Assembly: GCA_031761405.1 (NCBI GenBank)
Contig: JASEVX010000080.1
Coordinates: forward strand, 1 to 64,000
DNA from: Serripes groenlandicus
Taxonomy: Eukaryota; Mollusca; Bivalvia; Cardiida; Cardiidae
Direction: 5' to 3'
Length of the DNA stretch: 64,000 nucleotides
A model generated the notes under the pieces. The model made no database searches, was not told where the DNA came from, and saw only the letters and a program-made list of their open reading frames with translations. Shown one piece after another: positions 49,139-60,048 of the stretch (its first letter is position 1; each line of letters starts with the position of its first letter). A program made the position numbers and the translations under genes.

Positions 49139-52100
49139 AAGCTTACCTGAGCACAAAGTGAGTGCTGTATCGCTTATATGGCTAAATTATGAAAATTTAA
49201 AATCTTCTCTGGAAGTATTTGGTGGTTTTCCAAAACATTTTGTAGAAATGTTCGCTGGGTGACCCTCTTTCAGATTCCTACAAGCCATGTTGATTCGTAA
49301 AAAAGCATGACAGTCAGAAGGCGGGAATGTTTTGCCTTATATACAGTATAGAGAAAACTTTAACAAATGTTCTCCTCCGAAAGTTTCAAGCCGATTTCCA
49401 AAACATTTTGTAGAAATGTTTCTTGTGTGACCAGATTACTTCAAGCTAGGTCACTAGGCCAAATTGAAAGTAAATCTTGTTAACACTCCAGAGGCCGCAA
49501 TTTTTGCTTCAGCAGTAGAAATTTGGTCAGAATGTTTGTCTTAAACATTTCTAGGTCAAGTTCGAATATGGGTCATATTGGGTTAAAAACTAGGTCACTA
49601 GGCCAAATCAAAGGGAAATCTTGTTAACACTGTAGAAGCCGCATTTTTCAACTTGAGCATGTTGAAACTTTATCAGATTGTTTGTCTTAATGATATGTAG
49701 GTCAAGTTCGAACCTGGTCAAAAAGTAGGTCACTAGGTCAAATTGAAGGAAATCTTGTTAACACTCTAGAGGCCAGGTCAAGTCCGAATATGGGTCATAT
49801 TGGGTCAGAATCTAGGTCACTAGGCCAAATTGAAGGAAAATCTCGTTAACTGTAGAAGCCAGCTTTTTTAACTACAGCAGCTTGAAATTTTGTCAGAATG
49901 TTTATCTAAATGATATCTAGGCCAAGTTCGAATATGGGTCATGCAGGGATAAAAACAAGGTCACTAGGCCAAATTAAAGGGAAATCTTGTTAACCCTGGA
50001 TACTGCATTTTTAGCTCACCTATGCACGAAGTGCAAGGTGAGCTATTGTGATCACATTTTGTCCGGCGTCCGTCCGGCGTGCGTCGTCAACATTTCAGCT
50101 TGTTAACACTCTACAGGCTACATTTTGCATCCAATCTTCATGAAAGTGTATCAGAACATTCATCTCCATCAAATCTTGGACAAGTTCGAAACTGGGCCAT
50201 ATGAGGTCAAAAACGAGGTCACTAGGTCAAATTGAAGCGAAATCTTGTTAACACTCTGGAGGCCACATTTTCAACTTGAGCATGTTGAAACTTTATCAGA
50301 ATGTTTGTCTTGATGATATGTAGGTCAAGTTTGAACATGGGTCATGTCGGGTCAAAAAATAGGTCACTAGGTCAAATTGAAGGAAAATCTTGTTAACACT
50401 CTAGAGGCCGCAATTTTTGCTTCAGCAGTTTGAAATTTTGTCAGAATGTTTGTCTTAAAAATATCTAGGCCAAATTGAAGGGTAATCTTGTTAACACTGT
50501 AGAGGCCACATATTCAACTTGAGCATGTTGAAATATTGTCAGAATGTTTGTCTTAAAGATATCTAGGTCAAGTTTAAATATGGGTCATATTGGGTCAGAA
50601 ACTAGGTCACTAGGCCAAATTGAAGGAAAATCTTGTTAACTCTGTAGAAGCCGCATGTTTTGCTTCAGCAGCTTGAAATTTGGTCAGAATGTTGAGCTAA
50701 ATGATATCTAGGTCAAGTTCGAATATGGGTCATGCAGGGTCAAAAACTAGGTCACTATGCCAAATTGAAGGAAAATCTTGTTAACACTTTGGATGCCGCA
50801 TTTTTTGCTTAAGCAGCTTGAAATTTGGTCAGACTGTTTGTCTAAATGATATCTAGGCCAAGTTTGAATATGCCGGGTTAAAAACTAGGTCACTAGGCCA
50901 AATTGAAGGGTAATCTTGTTAACACTCTGGATACTGCATTTTTAACTTTAGCATGATGAAACTTTATCAGAATGTTTTTCTTGATGATATGGAAGTCAAG
51001 TTCGATCAAGGGTCATGTTGGGTCAAAAAATAGGTCACTAGGTCAAATTGAAGGAAAATCTTGTTAACACTCTAGAGGCCGCAATTTTTGCTTCAGCAGT
51101 TTGAAATTTTGTCAGAATGTTTGTCTTAAAGATATCTAGGTAGTTCGAATATGGGTCATATTGGGTCAGAAACTAGGTCACTAGGCTAAATTGAAGGAAC
51201 ATCTTGTTAACTCTGTAGAAGACGCATTTTTTGCTACAGCAGCTTGACATTTTATGAGAATGTTTATCTAAATGATATCTAAGCCAAGTTCGAATATGGA
51301 TCATGTGGGGTCAAAAACTAGGTCACTAGGCCAAATTGAAGGAAAATCTTGTTAACACTTTGGATGCCACATTTTTTGCTTCAGCAGCTTGAAATTTGGT
51401 CAGAATGTTTGTCTGAATTATATCTAGGTCAAGTTCGAATATGGGTCATATTGGGTCAGAAACTAGGTCACTAGGCCAAATTGAAGGAACATTTTGTTAA
51501 CTCTGTAGAAGACACATTTTTTGCTACAGCAGCTTGACATTTTATGAGAATGTTTATCTAAATGATATCTAGGCCAAGATCGAATATGGATCATGTAGGG
51601 TCAGAAACAAGGTCAATAAAGGAAAATATTGTTCAAACTCTGGAGGCCGCACTTTTACTTTGAGCAAGTTGAAAATTTGTCAGAATGTTGTCTTGATAAT
51701 ATCTAGTCCATGTTGGAATATGGGTCATATCAGGTAAAAAAATATAGATCACTAGGCCAAATGAAGGAAAATATTGTTAACACTGTGGAGGTTGCATTCA
51801 GAATAATTGTCCTGATGTATTTTGCATTATAGTACATTGTATAATTAAGGTGAGCGATCCAGGGCCATCATGGCCCTCTTGTTAACTTAAGCATGATGAA
51901 ACTATCAGAATGTTTGTCTTGATGATATGTAAGTCAAGTTCGAACATGGGTCATGTTGGGTCAAAAAGTAGGTCACTAGGTCAAATTGAAGGAAAATCTT
52001 GTTAACACTAGAGGCCGCATTTTTTGCTTCAGCAGCTTGAAATTTTGTCAGAATGTTTGTCTGAATTATATCTAGGTCAATTTCGAATATGGGTCAGAAA

Positions 52101-52359
52101 CAAGGTCAATAATGAAAAATATTGTTCAATTTATAATTGCATTTTGTCAGAATGTTGTCTTGATGATATCAAGTCCAGGTTGGAATATGGGTCATATCAG
52201 GTAAAAAAAAATAGATCAATAGGACAAATGAAGGAAAATCTTGTTAACACTGTGGAGGTTGCATTCAGAATAATTGTCTAATTTGTCTTGATGCGTTTTG
52301 CATTGCAGTACATTGTATAATTAAGGTGAGCGATCTAGGGCTATCATGGCCCTCTTGTT
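49139..52359 (+). mobile_element. Core-repeat element (AGCTCACC/GGTGAGC family), outer copy
   Basis: A degenerate cap AGCTTACCTGAGCACAAAGTG at 49140 and an end GGTGAGCGATCTAGGGCTATC, ATGGCCCTCTTGTT at about 52324-52359. Core units of ~130-180 bp contain AAATTGAAGGAAAATCTTGT, CTCTAGAGGCCGCA, TCAGAATGTTTGTCTTGATGA, GTTCGAATATGGGTCATATT and TAGGTCACTAGGCCAAATTG. Some units have AGGTCACTAGGTCA (a DR2 arrangement), e.g. near 50217 and 50363. A second element of the same family is nested at 50013-51883. Confidence 0.75.
50013..51883 (+). mobile_element. Core-repeat element nested in its own family, inserted at T-T
   Basis: Starts AGCTCACCTATGCACGAAG and TGCAAGGTGAGCT (8-bp outer stem), then a GTCCGGCGTCCG tract, core units, GGTGAGCGATCCA, hairpin AGGGCCATCATGGCCCT and CTTGTT. 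The outer element has the unoccupied site in another unit (GCATTTTTAACTTTAGCATG near 50936), giving a precise insertion within the T run. Confidence 0.85.
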
Positions 52360-52458
52360 AAGATTAGGGCAGACTGAAGTCCAAAATGGGGAAGTTTATT
52401 TCCGTGCTTAAGCACCCTGTTACATCTGGTTAAAGTCTTATAATTGCTTTATTTTCAG

Positions 52459-53526
52459 CAAATAATTCTCACGACCCTTTTCCATCAACAGTAGCAGTAT
52501 CAGCTGAGACAGCTCGTATTTTCAATCGACCCAGCACCAGTAGCTCACATAAATTGCCAAAAAGAAAGAAAGCCAGAACATTGACATGGACTGCAACATT
52601 TGTATGCCTTAGCGACCGAAACCAGAAGAAGGTACCTACATCAAGTGAAAAATCAGTTTTATACAAGGCTGGTTTAGGTGTTAAAAGAATCCAGCTAGAT
52701 AGTGATTGCACCTATGAAGATATGTGCAAAGTTTTAGAATCAAATTTTCAACAGTTACAGCATGCAGGTGGTTACGAATTCATGAAGTGTAAACAAAACT
52801 GTCGGGACCTTGTTCAGATTGATTGCGTTTGGACCCCATATCATATTAAATCCAACTTGGGATCACAGATGAAAATATACTTAAGGCCTGTGCAAAATAA
52901 TTTAGACACTACTCCTTTATTGGATAATTTACAAGACGAGTGCATTCCAAAAGAGAAGTGCAAACACTGCAGACAGCTGATTAATGTTCGCGATTTGAGA
53001 GCACATTTGCAAATTTGTGAGATAGATGTCAAGAATAATTCAGACTCTGATGTCAGATGATATTATGCAGACCAGCATTTCCAACAACGAAACACAAACC
53101 AGTTCAGAGCAATCTCAGTCAGTCTCGTCAAACATCGAAGAACAGTCAATAGGAAATATTGAAAGTTTTCCTGAAGCTGTGGAAGAGTCTGTAAACCTTG
53201 TTTATACTTCAGATGTAGAGGTAAACAATGCAGCAAGTGCTCAGGTAGAAGATGTTATTGTTGAAGAAAATTTATCATATGTGATTGAAAAATGCATAAC
53301 TGCTATAGAAGATCAAAGCATATCAGATCCTGTCCATATGTTACGACTCCTTCAAAGCAAAATTGTGACAGGTCGGAAACTAGAGCTTACAGATGAGAAT
53401 TCAACAATAGAAGGGAAGACAAACTTCATACTTGTTGACAGAGAAAATCTTCTTCAGACAGCCTTTGAAGAGATATCATGTATTGGAGATTTGCGCTTCA
53501 CACTTGAAGTTAACTTTTATGGAGAG
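52459..53526 (+). CDS. Exon 2: TWT-type domain, UBZ4-like zinc knuckle, linker, start of HECT
   Basis: The acceptor is TTTATTTTCAG/CA (phase matches exon 1). After a ~40-residue Ser/Thr-rich lead comes RTLTWTATFVCLSDRNQ, the start of a globular region I know from G2E3-like proteins, with IYLRP-type strands. At 52959-53018 C-x2-C-x11-H-x3-C (CKHC...HLQIC) matches a UBZ4-type ubiquitin-binding zinc finger. The frame then closes at TGA 53058-53060, while the +1 frame is open from 53026 and continues a Ser/Gln/Glu-rich linker into the HECT start (FILVDRENLLQTAFEEI ... LRFTLEVNFYGE). One extra base, or two missing, near 53049-53056 explains the shift. The donor is GGAGAG/GTATGT, phase 0. Confidence 0.85.
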
Positions 53527-54006
53527 GTATGTTGGTTATTATTACTTTTTTGTGGGAATTTTAGCTTGTGAGTAAAAATTATTTTACCTTGTTTGGTAAG
53601 AAGCACCTTAAGTTATTGACTCGGTAAAGCCAATATGACATGTGTCATGATTGTGTACTCCAGCTATTTCGAAAGGCATAAATTTACAAAATGTTTTCCA
53701 TTGTATTTTCTGCCTGCTACCGGGTAAGTTGTAGTGTGAAAATTCATTCCGACATTCAGTTCATATTCATAAGTGATTGGTAGATTCAAGCTGTATAGAG
53801 TGATAAAAGTTTTAATTTTGATGTTGACTATCAGACTGTACGATTAGCAAGTTAATTGTGTCAGTGCGGGGAAGTAATTGAAATGAAAGTTTGTCACTAT
53901 ATTGGACGACCATCATACCAATGAGACTCCGATCGATCAATATGAGTTTTTGAGCTTACTATTGTTGTGAAATTATATAAGGCTTAAACTTTAACTTATT
54001 ATGAGT
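53527..54006. other. Intron 2, plain part
   Basis: AT-rich non-coding DNA from the exon 2 donor to the small element at 54007. Nothing else recognised. Confidence 0.6.
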
Positions 54007-54245
54007 AGCTCACCTGAGCATGAAGTGCGGGTGAGCTATTGTGATCACTCAGCGTCCGTCGTCGTTTGTCCGTATGTCTTTTCACATTTTCCTACAAACA
54101 TTTTCTCCTAAAACGAACGGCCCAATTTCAAAATAATTTCACAGGAATGTTCCTTCAATGGTTCTCTTTCAAAGTTTTTAATTCCATGTAGACTATTGAG
54201 TTCTATGAAATCAGGTGAGAGATATAGGACCAACATGGTCCTCTT
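54007..54245 (+). mobile_element. Miniature core-repeat element end pair
   Basis: AGCTCACCTGAGCATGAAGTG then CGGGTGAGCT at the left, GTCCGTCGTCG, a short core, and CAGGTGAGAGATATAGG with ACCAACATGGTCCTCTT at the right. Same architecture as 50013-51883 with almost no core; it lies 12 bp before the exon 3 acceptor. Confidence 0.7.
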
Positions 54246-54257
54246 CCTATACTTTAG

Positions 54258-54295
54258 GTAGCAGCAGACTTAGGAGGACCTAGGAAGGAGTTTTT
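54258..54295 (+). CDS. Exon 3, first part: HECT GGPRKEF motif
   Basis: After CTATACTTTAG the frame continues VAADLGGPRKEF plus two bases (TT). The DxGGPRxEFF motif is a conserved hallmark of the HECT N-lobe, and it follows directly on FYGE of exon 2 (phase 0). Only 38 bp remain before the inserted element. Confidence 0.8.
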
Positions 54296-55633
54296 GTCCC
54301 CCGCTTTTAGCGAAAGCTGGGGACTATTATTTCTCATTCGTCAGTCAGTCCGTCCGTCAGTCCGTCAGTCACGCTGTCACAAAAACTTTAACCTTGGTCA
54401 TAACTTCTGAACCGTAATAGGTACTGCTTTCATATTTCACATGTGTATTCCTTGTGACAACCCCTTTCCATCAATACCAATTTTTTTGACCTTGTGACCT
54501 TGACCCTGACGAGTTATGGCCCTTTACCCCTATGTATGACTAAATTCATTTCCGGGCTATTTCTCTGCAACCGCTTTTTGGAATTTTATGAAACTTCATA
54601 GGAAGGATCACCACCAAGTGTTGATGCGCATATCGTGTTTGCGTTCCGGTTGGATTATTTTGCACGGAGTTATGGCCCTTTACCCCACCATCAGGCTATG
54701 TATGACTAAATTCATTTCCGGGCTATTTCTCTGCAACCACTTTTTGGAATTTTATGAAACTTCATAGGAAGGATCACCACCAAGTGTAGATGCGCATATC
54801 GTGTTTGCGTTCCGGTTGGATTATTTTTCACGGAGTTATGGCCCTTTACTCCACCATCAGGCTATGTATGACTAAATTCATTTCCGGGCTATTTCTCTGC
54901 AACCGCTTTTTGGAATTTTATGAAACTTCATAGGAAGGATCACCACCAAGTGTAGATGCGCATATCGTGTTTGCGTTCCGGTTGGATTATTTTGCACAGA
55001 GTTATGGCCCTTTACCCCACCATCAGGCTATGTATGACTAAATTCATTTCCGGGCTATTTCTCTGCAACCGCTTTTTGGAATTTTATGAAACTTTATAGG
55101 AAGGATCACCACCAAGTGTAGATGCGCATATCGTGTTTGCGTTCCGGTTGGATGATTTTTCACGGAGTTTTACCCCACCATCCGGCTATGTATGACTTAA
55201 TTCATTTCCGGGCTATCTCTCTGCAACCGCTTTTTGGAATTTGATGAAACTTTATAGGAAGGATCACCACCAAGTGTAGATGCGCATATCGTGTTTGCGT
55301 TCCGGTTGGATTATTTTTCACGGAGTTATGGCCCTTTACTCCACCATCAGGCTATGTATGACTAAATTCATTTTCGGGCTATTTCTCTGCAACCACTTTT
55401 TGGAATTTTATGAAACTTCATAGGAAGGATCACCACCAAGTGTAGATGCGCATATCGTGTTTGCGTTCCGGTTGGATGATTTTTCACGGAGTTATGGCCC
55501 TTACTTCTGAACCGTAATAGGTACTGCTTTCATATTTCACATGTGTATTCCTTGTGACAACCCCTTTCCATCAATACCAATTTTTGTGACCTTGACCCTG
55601 GCGGGGGACCATGATTCTCTGAATTTGCTTGTT
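54296..55633 (+). mobile_element. Core-repeat element inserted in the HECT coding exon
   Basis: Starts GTCCCCCGCTTTTAGCGAAAG, then CAGTCCGTCCGTC, six 166-bp units (GGGCTATTTCTCTGCAACC at 54554, 54720, 54886, 55052, 55210, 55376) and ends GGCGGGGGACCATGATTCTC, TGAATTTGCTTGTT. The same end as 45947-47598. The 166-bp array is flanked on both sides by a segment homologous to the 152-bp unit of 35701-36723 (TAATAGGTACTGCTTTCATA, CACATGTGTATTCCTTGTGA). Removing the element joins GAGTTTTT to CAGAATTATT and restores the conserved reading EFFRIIL. Confidence 0.9.
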
Positions 55634-55728
55634 CAGAATTATTCTGAAACAGATTGAAGAGAAGTATTTCCAGCCAGTACTGGGTGATGTAGCTGCAGAG
55701 GATTATGTGACTGTTGGCAAGATACATG
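55634..55728 (+). CDS. Exon 3, second part: HECT N-lobe
   Basis: Continues FRIILKQIEEKYFQPVLG and AEDYVTVGKIH, matching the HECT N-lobe segment after GGPRxEFF. If the inserted element is spliced using TTGTTCAG as acceptor, the exon begins at 55637 and FR is replaced by Leu with the frame kept. The donor is CATG/GTAAGC, phase 1. Confidence 0.85.
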
Positions 55729-56279
55729 GTAAGCCTTTCAACTTCTGGCAATGTATTATGCACATTAAATATATAAAAGGTGGGGGAAAAAGGGAACAAA
55801 ACTGTGGTAATTGTGTGCAGAATTGTATGACCCCATGTATTAAGTGGATTCATATATATATAGATTTGCAGAGTTACTTCCGGCTTATTAAAAGTATGTG
55901 CCAATTTTTATAACAATTGTTTTGCTTTAAAATATGTGTAAGATAAAGCAATTGTAATTTGCACCAGTCTGCCGGCAAAAAACTTGGAAAATTAATGTGA
56001 ATCTCTTTCTGTTTGCAATTATTTAACTATCAACATTTCTGCAAGGGGGCAGGATTGTTTTGCCTTTGATAGCTATCTATAGTAAAAACTTTAAGAATAT
56101 TCTTCCATAAAGTTCCTGGCAGATTTTCAGATAATTTTGTAGAAATATTCCTTGGGTGACCCACTATGACATTCCTACTGGTCGAAAAACATGGCCACCA
56201 GGGGGCAGTGGAGCAATACTTGCCCTCTTCGACCTCTTGTTAAAGAACTTCTACCTTTTTTGTTAGGCTCCTACTTTTT
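55729..56279. other. Intron 3, left part with element fragments
   Basis: AT-rich to about 56040. Then sequence like AAAACATGGCCACCAGGGGG and CTTGCCCTCTTCGACCTCTT, resembling core and end pieces of the AGCTCACC family. No coding signal. Confidence 0.5.
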
Positions 56280-57087
56280 AGCTCAACCTGAGCATGAAGT
56301 GCTCAATGCAAGTTTTTGTGATCAGCTTTTGTCCGTCGTCAACAATTTGTTTGTGTACACTCTAGAGGCCATTGTTTTCAGCCAGTCTTCTTGAACAGTT
56401 AGTTTTCATTTGTTAATCTTGGTGAAATCTAGGCCAAATTTGAATATGGGTCATGTTAAAGTGAAATTCTGTTAATATTTTTGGCTTAAGCATATTGAAA
56501 CTTTGTCAGAATGTTTATATATAAATCTTGATGATATCTAGGCCAAGTTTGAATATGGGTTATACCCGGTCAAAATCTAGGTCAATCGGTAAAATTAAAG
56601 GAAAATATTGTTATCACTCTTGAACTCAAATTTTAACTAGAGCATGTTTGTCAGAAAGTTTGTCTTAATGATATCTAGGCTAAGTTTGAATACGGGTCAT
56701 GTCTGGTAAAAGACTAGGTCACTAGGCCTAATTTGAGAAAAATATTGTTAACACTCTAGAGACAGCATTTTTGGCTTGAGAAACTTGAGACTTTGTCAGA
56801 ATGTTTGTGTTGATGATATCTAAGGCAAGTAATAAGGGAACAAGTAGTGTTGCACTTGTGTGTGAAAAATGAAAAAGTTTTGAATCATTTAAAGAACCGA
56901 GTTTTTATAGATCACCTGAGCAAGCACAAATAGCTCAAGGTAAACTATTGTAAACACCTAAGTGACCTTAAGTCGTCCATTTGTCATCAACAATAGCCTT
57001 ATTAACACTTTACAGGCAACACTTTACAACAAATCTTCATGAAAGTTTAATCAGAACATATATATCCCAACTAAAAAAAACTCCTCT
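56280..57087 (+). mobile_element. Fragments of AGCTCACC-family elements
   Basis: A degenerate start AGCTCAACCTGAGCATGAAG with GTCCGTCGTCAACA at 56280, core units of the 49139 type (ATGATATCTAGGCCAAGTTTG), and a second decayed start ATCACCTGAGCAAGCAC at about 56917. No intact 3' end. Confidence 0.6.
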
Positions 57088-57089
57088 TA

Positions 57090-58146
57090 CCGTATATCTG
57101 CGGCCATAAGTCGAGGGTCCATTTTGACCCCAATTTCGGTGGTTTTGAGGTTACTCCCAGCCATAAGTCGGGGGGTCGACTTTTTAAAAATGTCGGCAAA
57201 AAAAACACAAAAAAACATGGTTCTCGATGTAAAACTGGATAATGATACATTAAGATAATAATGCACAAACCTGATTTTATAAATCCAAATAAGCCAAACA
57301 AACTAACTAGTCCAAAATTTTTAATATTTGTTTTAATCTATAAAAAATAAAAGCGCGAAACTCGAACAAAGGGTTTTATCGATGTCAGTGTTTCTACCAT
57401 GCATTGTCAAAGTTTATTAAAAGTGTGTGTAATTCCCAGAGAGGTGAAGACAAGGGTTTTAAAGGTCTATGGAAAGAAGTTTGGACTCTATGGTTATATG
57501 ATAACGGTTGTAATTTTCCCTGGAACAGGCTGTAGTTACAACCGACTTGCGTTAGCCCTATAACTGTTTGTCGTGTGAAAAACACAGGGCTCAAATAAAT
57601 GACGTCACTAATTTACCAGCTGAGATTGAGCCGCGACAAATGAAATACACCCATATAAATTAATGTTAAATATACGATACTAATAGCTTAGTAAATTATA
57701 CTTGTGTGATTATTAAACTGCACATACTCTTTTTTTATGACGTAGCTCATTTGTTGGGGAAAATGGTTTGCGGAAATTAAGGTCTATATAGATTTCACTC
57801 TTACCCATTTTCACATGCATTTATACGCTTCTGCAGCAGACTTCTTTTGATAGAGCTCTGACAAAAGGAGAAATTACTACATTTTCTTTAAATTGGACAA
57901 ATTAACTTTGAATTGAAAAGGATTTTAAAGGGTATGGTATTTATTTTTCCTTTGTTTACGGCTTTAAAACTAGATAAAAAAAAATGTAAGGAAAGGATGC
58001 ATCACTGATAAAAAGCAGTTTCTCTACTGTTTGTCGCGTGTAAAATATAGCCTTAGGAAAGATTGTCATTCAGTCATAAGTCGAGTCCCTGCTTTAACAC
58101 CAAAATTTGAGTCTCAAAAATTCGACTTATGGCCACGGATATACGG
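57090..58146. mobile_element. DNA transposon with ~26-bp TIRs and TA target
   Basis: The left end CCGTATATCTGCGGCCATAA and the right end TTATGGCCACGGATATACGG are inverses apart from two mismatches, continuing into GTCGA. TA lies on both sides (57088-57089, 58147-58148). The interior lacks a transposase and holds a MITE fragment (CTTCTGCAGCAGAC, GACAAAAGGAGAAATTAC) at about 57805-57890. Probably a non-autonomous Tc1/mariner/pogo-type element. Confidence 0.7.
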
Positions 58147-58166
58147 TACTTGTATCCCTACTTTTT

Positions 58167-59191
58167 AGCTCACCTTTGCACAAAGGGCAAGGTGAGCGTT
58201 TGTGATCGCTCACCGTCCGTCGTCGTCGTCCGTTCACATTTTCCTACAAACGACTTCTCCTAAACCAATTAACCAAATTCAAAATAATTTTGCAGGAATG
58301 TTCCTTGGGTGGATCTCTTTCAAACATGTTCAAAGAATTCTATTCCATGCAGAACTTTGGTTGCCACGGCAACAAAAAAGGGGAAATTAACCAAAACTTA
58401 AAAAATCTTCTTGTCTGAAAGTAGAAGGCCCATGCCTTTGATATTTGGTATGTAGCATCATCTAGTGAACCTCTATCTAGATTGTTCAAATTATAGCCAT
58501 GAGGTTAAAAAAAAAACTCCCCGGGGGTCACTTGTTTTACATAGATAAGGAAAAAAAAAAAAAAATCTTCTTGTCTAAAAGATATTTGGTATGTAGCATC
58601 ATCTTGTGATTGTTCAAATTATAGCCCTGGGGTAAAAAATGTTTTACATGCTCATATAGAAAAAAACTTTTAAAATCTTGTCTAAAAGTAGAAGGCCCAG
58701 GCCTTTGATATTTGGTATGTAGCTTCATCTAGTGGACCCCTACCAAGATTGTTCAAGTTATAGCCCTGGGGTCAAAAAAGGCCCCACCCGGGTCACTTGT
58801 TTTACATATACTCGTATAGGGAAAAACTTTAAAAATCTTGTCTAAAAGTTTAATATTTGAAAGCTTACTTTGAACATCTAGTGGACTTATACCAAGATTG
58901 GTCAAATTATTATAGCCCTGGTGTCAAACATGGCTCCACCCTGGGGATCACTTGTTTTACATAGACTTGTTAAGGTAAACACTTTAAAAATATTCTTGTC
59001 CGTTTGCCATGAATGTTCTTTGGGTGCCCCTCTACTAAGACTGTTCAAATTATTTTGATAGGATGATAAACATGGCCAACAGGGGGTGTTGCTTGTTTTC
59101 TGTATATATGTATATAGACAAAGAACACTGAAAACTTTTTAAGTTTGATTAAATCAGGTGAGCGATATAGGACCATCATGGTCCTCTTGTT
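58167..59191 (+). mobile_element. Core-repeat element (AGCTCACC/GGTGAGC family)
   Basis: T-tract, AGCTCACCTTTGCACAAAG, GGGCAAGGTGAGCG, GTCCGTCGTCGTCG, then about four diverged units (AAAATCTTCTTGTCTGAAAG, CCTTTGATATTTGGTATGTAG, TTCAAATTATAGCC). It ends CAGGTGAGCGATATAGGACC, ATCATGGTCCTCTTGTT. The 3' hairpin stem here is GGACCATCATGGTCC instead of GGGCCATCATGGCCC: paired changes that keep the stem. Confidence 0.82.
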
Positions 59192-59321
59192 TGTTATTTG
59201 TCACTTGAAAGCCTCAACATGCCACTTTCTTATACATGTATCTTTAATTAGTGACATCTCTAAGGGAGAATAGTCAATACAACTTATGTAATTGTCTTTT
59301 GTTATGATTTAAATGTTTCAG

Positions 59322-59455
59322 CTTTGAGCATCCTTCAAAATGGAAAGTTACCAGTGTATGATCAAGAGATAATGCAGGAAGTCTTTGAGAGCAAAAGTCC
59401 AAGACCTGCACTTCTCGGCCTTCGCAGAGGCCTAGATTCTCTAGGAATATTTCAG
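59322..59455 (+). CDS. Exon 4: HECT middle
   Basis: The acceptor is AAATGTTTCAG. With the phase-1 base of exon 3 it gives ALSILQNGKLPVYDQEIMQ, EVFESKSPRPALLGLRRGL and DSLGIFQ. ALSILQNGKLP and the LR.GLD.LGI.Q pattern are typical of G2E3-like HECT proteins. The donor is TTTCAG/GTAAAA, phase 0. No frame damage. Confidence 0.88.
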
Positions 59456-60048
59456 GTAAAAAAATGGATAAACCAGTAAACCAGTTTTAATCAGTCGGTG
59501 AAACTATCTTTCGAACTTGTCTGAACCGAAAATCTTAAATGTTGGGTTATGCTATATATTACATGTAAAGTTATTGGCCAGGGACCATAGGAACACTGCT
59601 AACACTGCTGATAAATAATCTCAAATTTAGGGAAGAAAGATATAATTCAAAATAAGCAGTTTGCAACTTAAACTGTCTACAATCCAAACTTATTTTGATC
59701 ATACTAGATACACATTTTCTGTTATATTTATCTGGGACTGTTCATGGATTTCACCTTGGATTATAGTCAATGAAAAACAAGAAATATGGTAAAGCCTTGT
59801 GGTTAGGCTATTGCAAAATTTTACAATTAATGCCATAGCTGAGCAATAGCTTATACACACAATAAATCATAATGTAGTTAGTGCAAAAAGGATGCTGTGT
59901 AAAGCTGTAGTAATTGACTTTTAACCTCTGGGAAAGAACTGTAAAGTTTCGAATAATATTTGTACAACTTGATGTCGCATATCCACCTGCCGTCATCTCT
60001 GTACAACTCTACATTGCTTTGGAGAATTTTAGATAAGTTGTAATAATT
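59456..60048. other. Intron 4, plain part
   Basis: AT-rich DNA after the exon 4 donor. No repeat or gene recognised. Confidence 0.5.
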
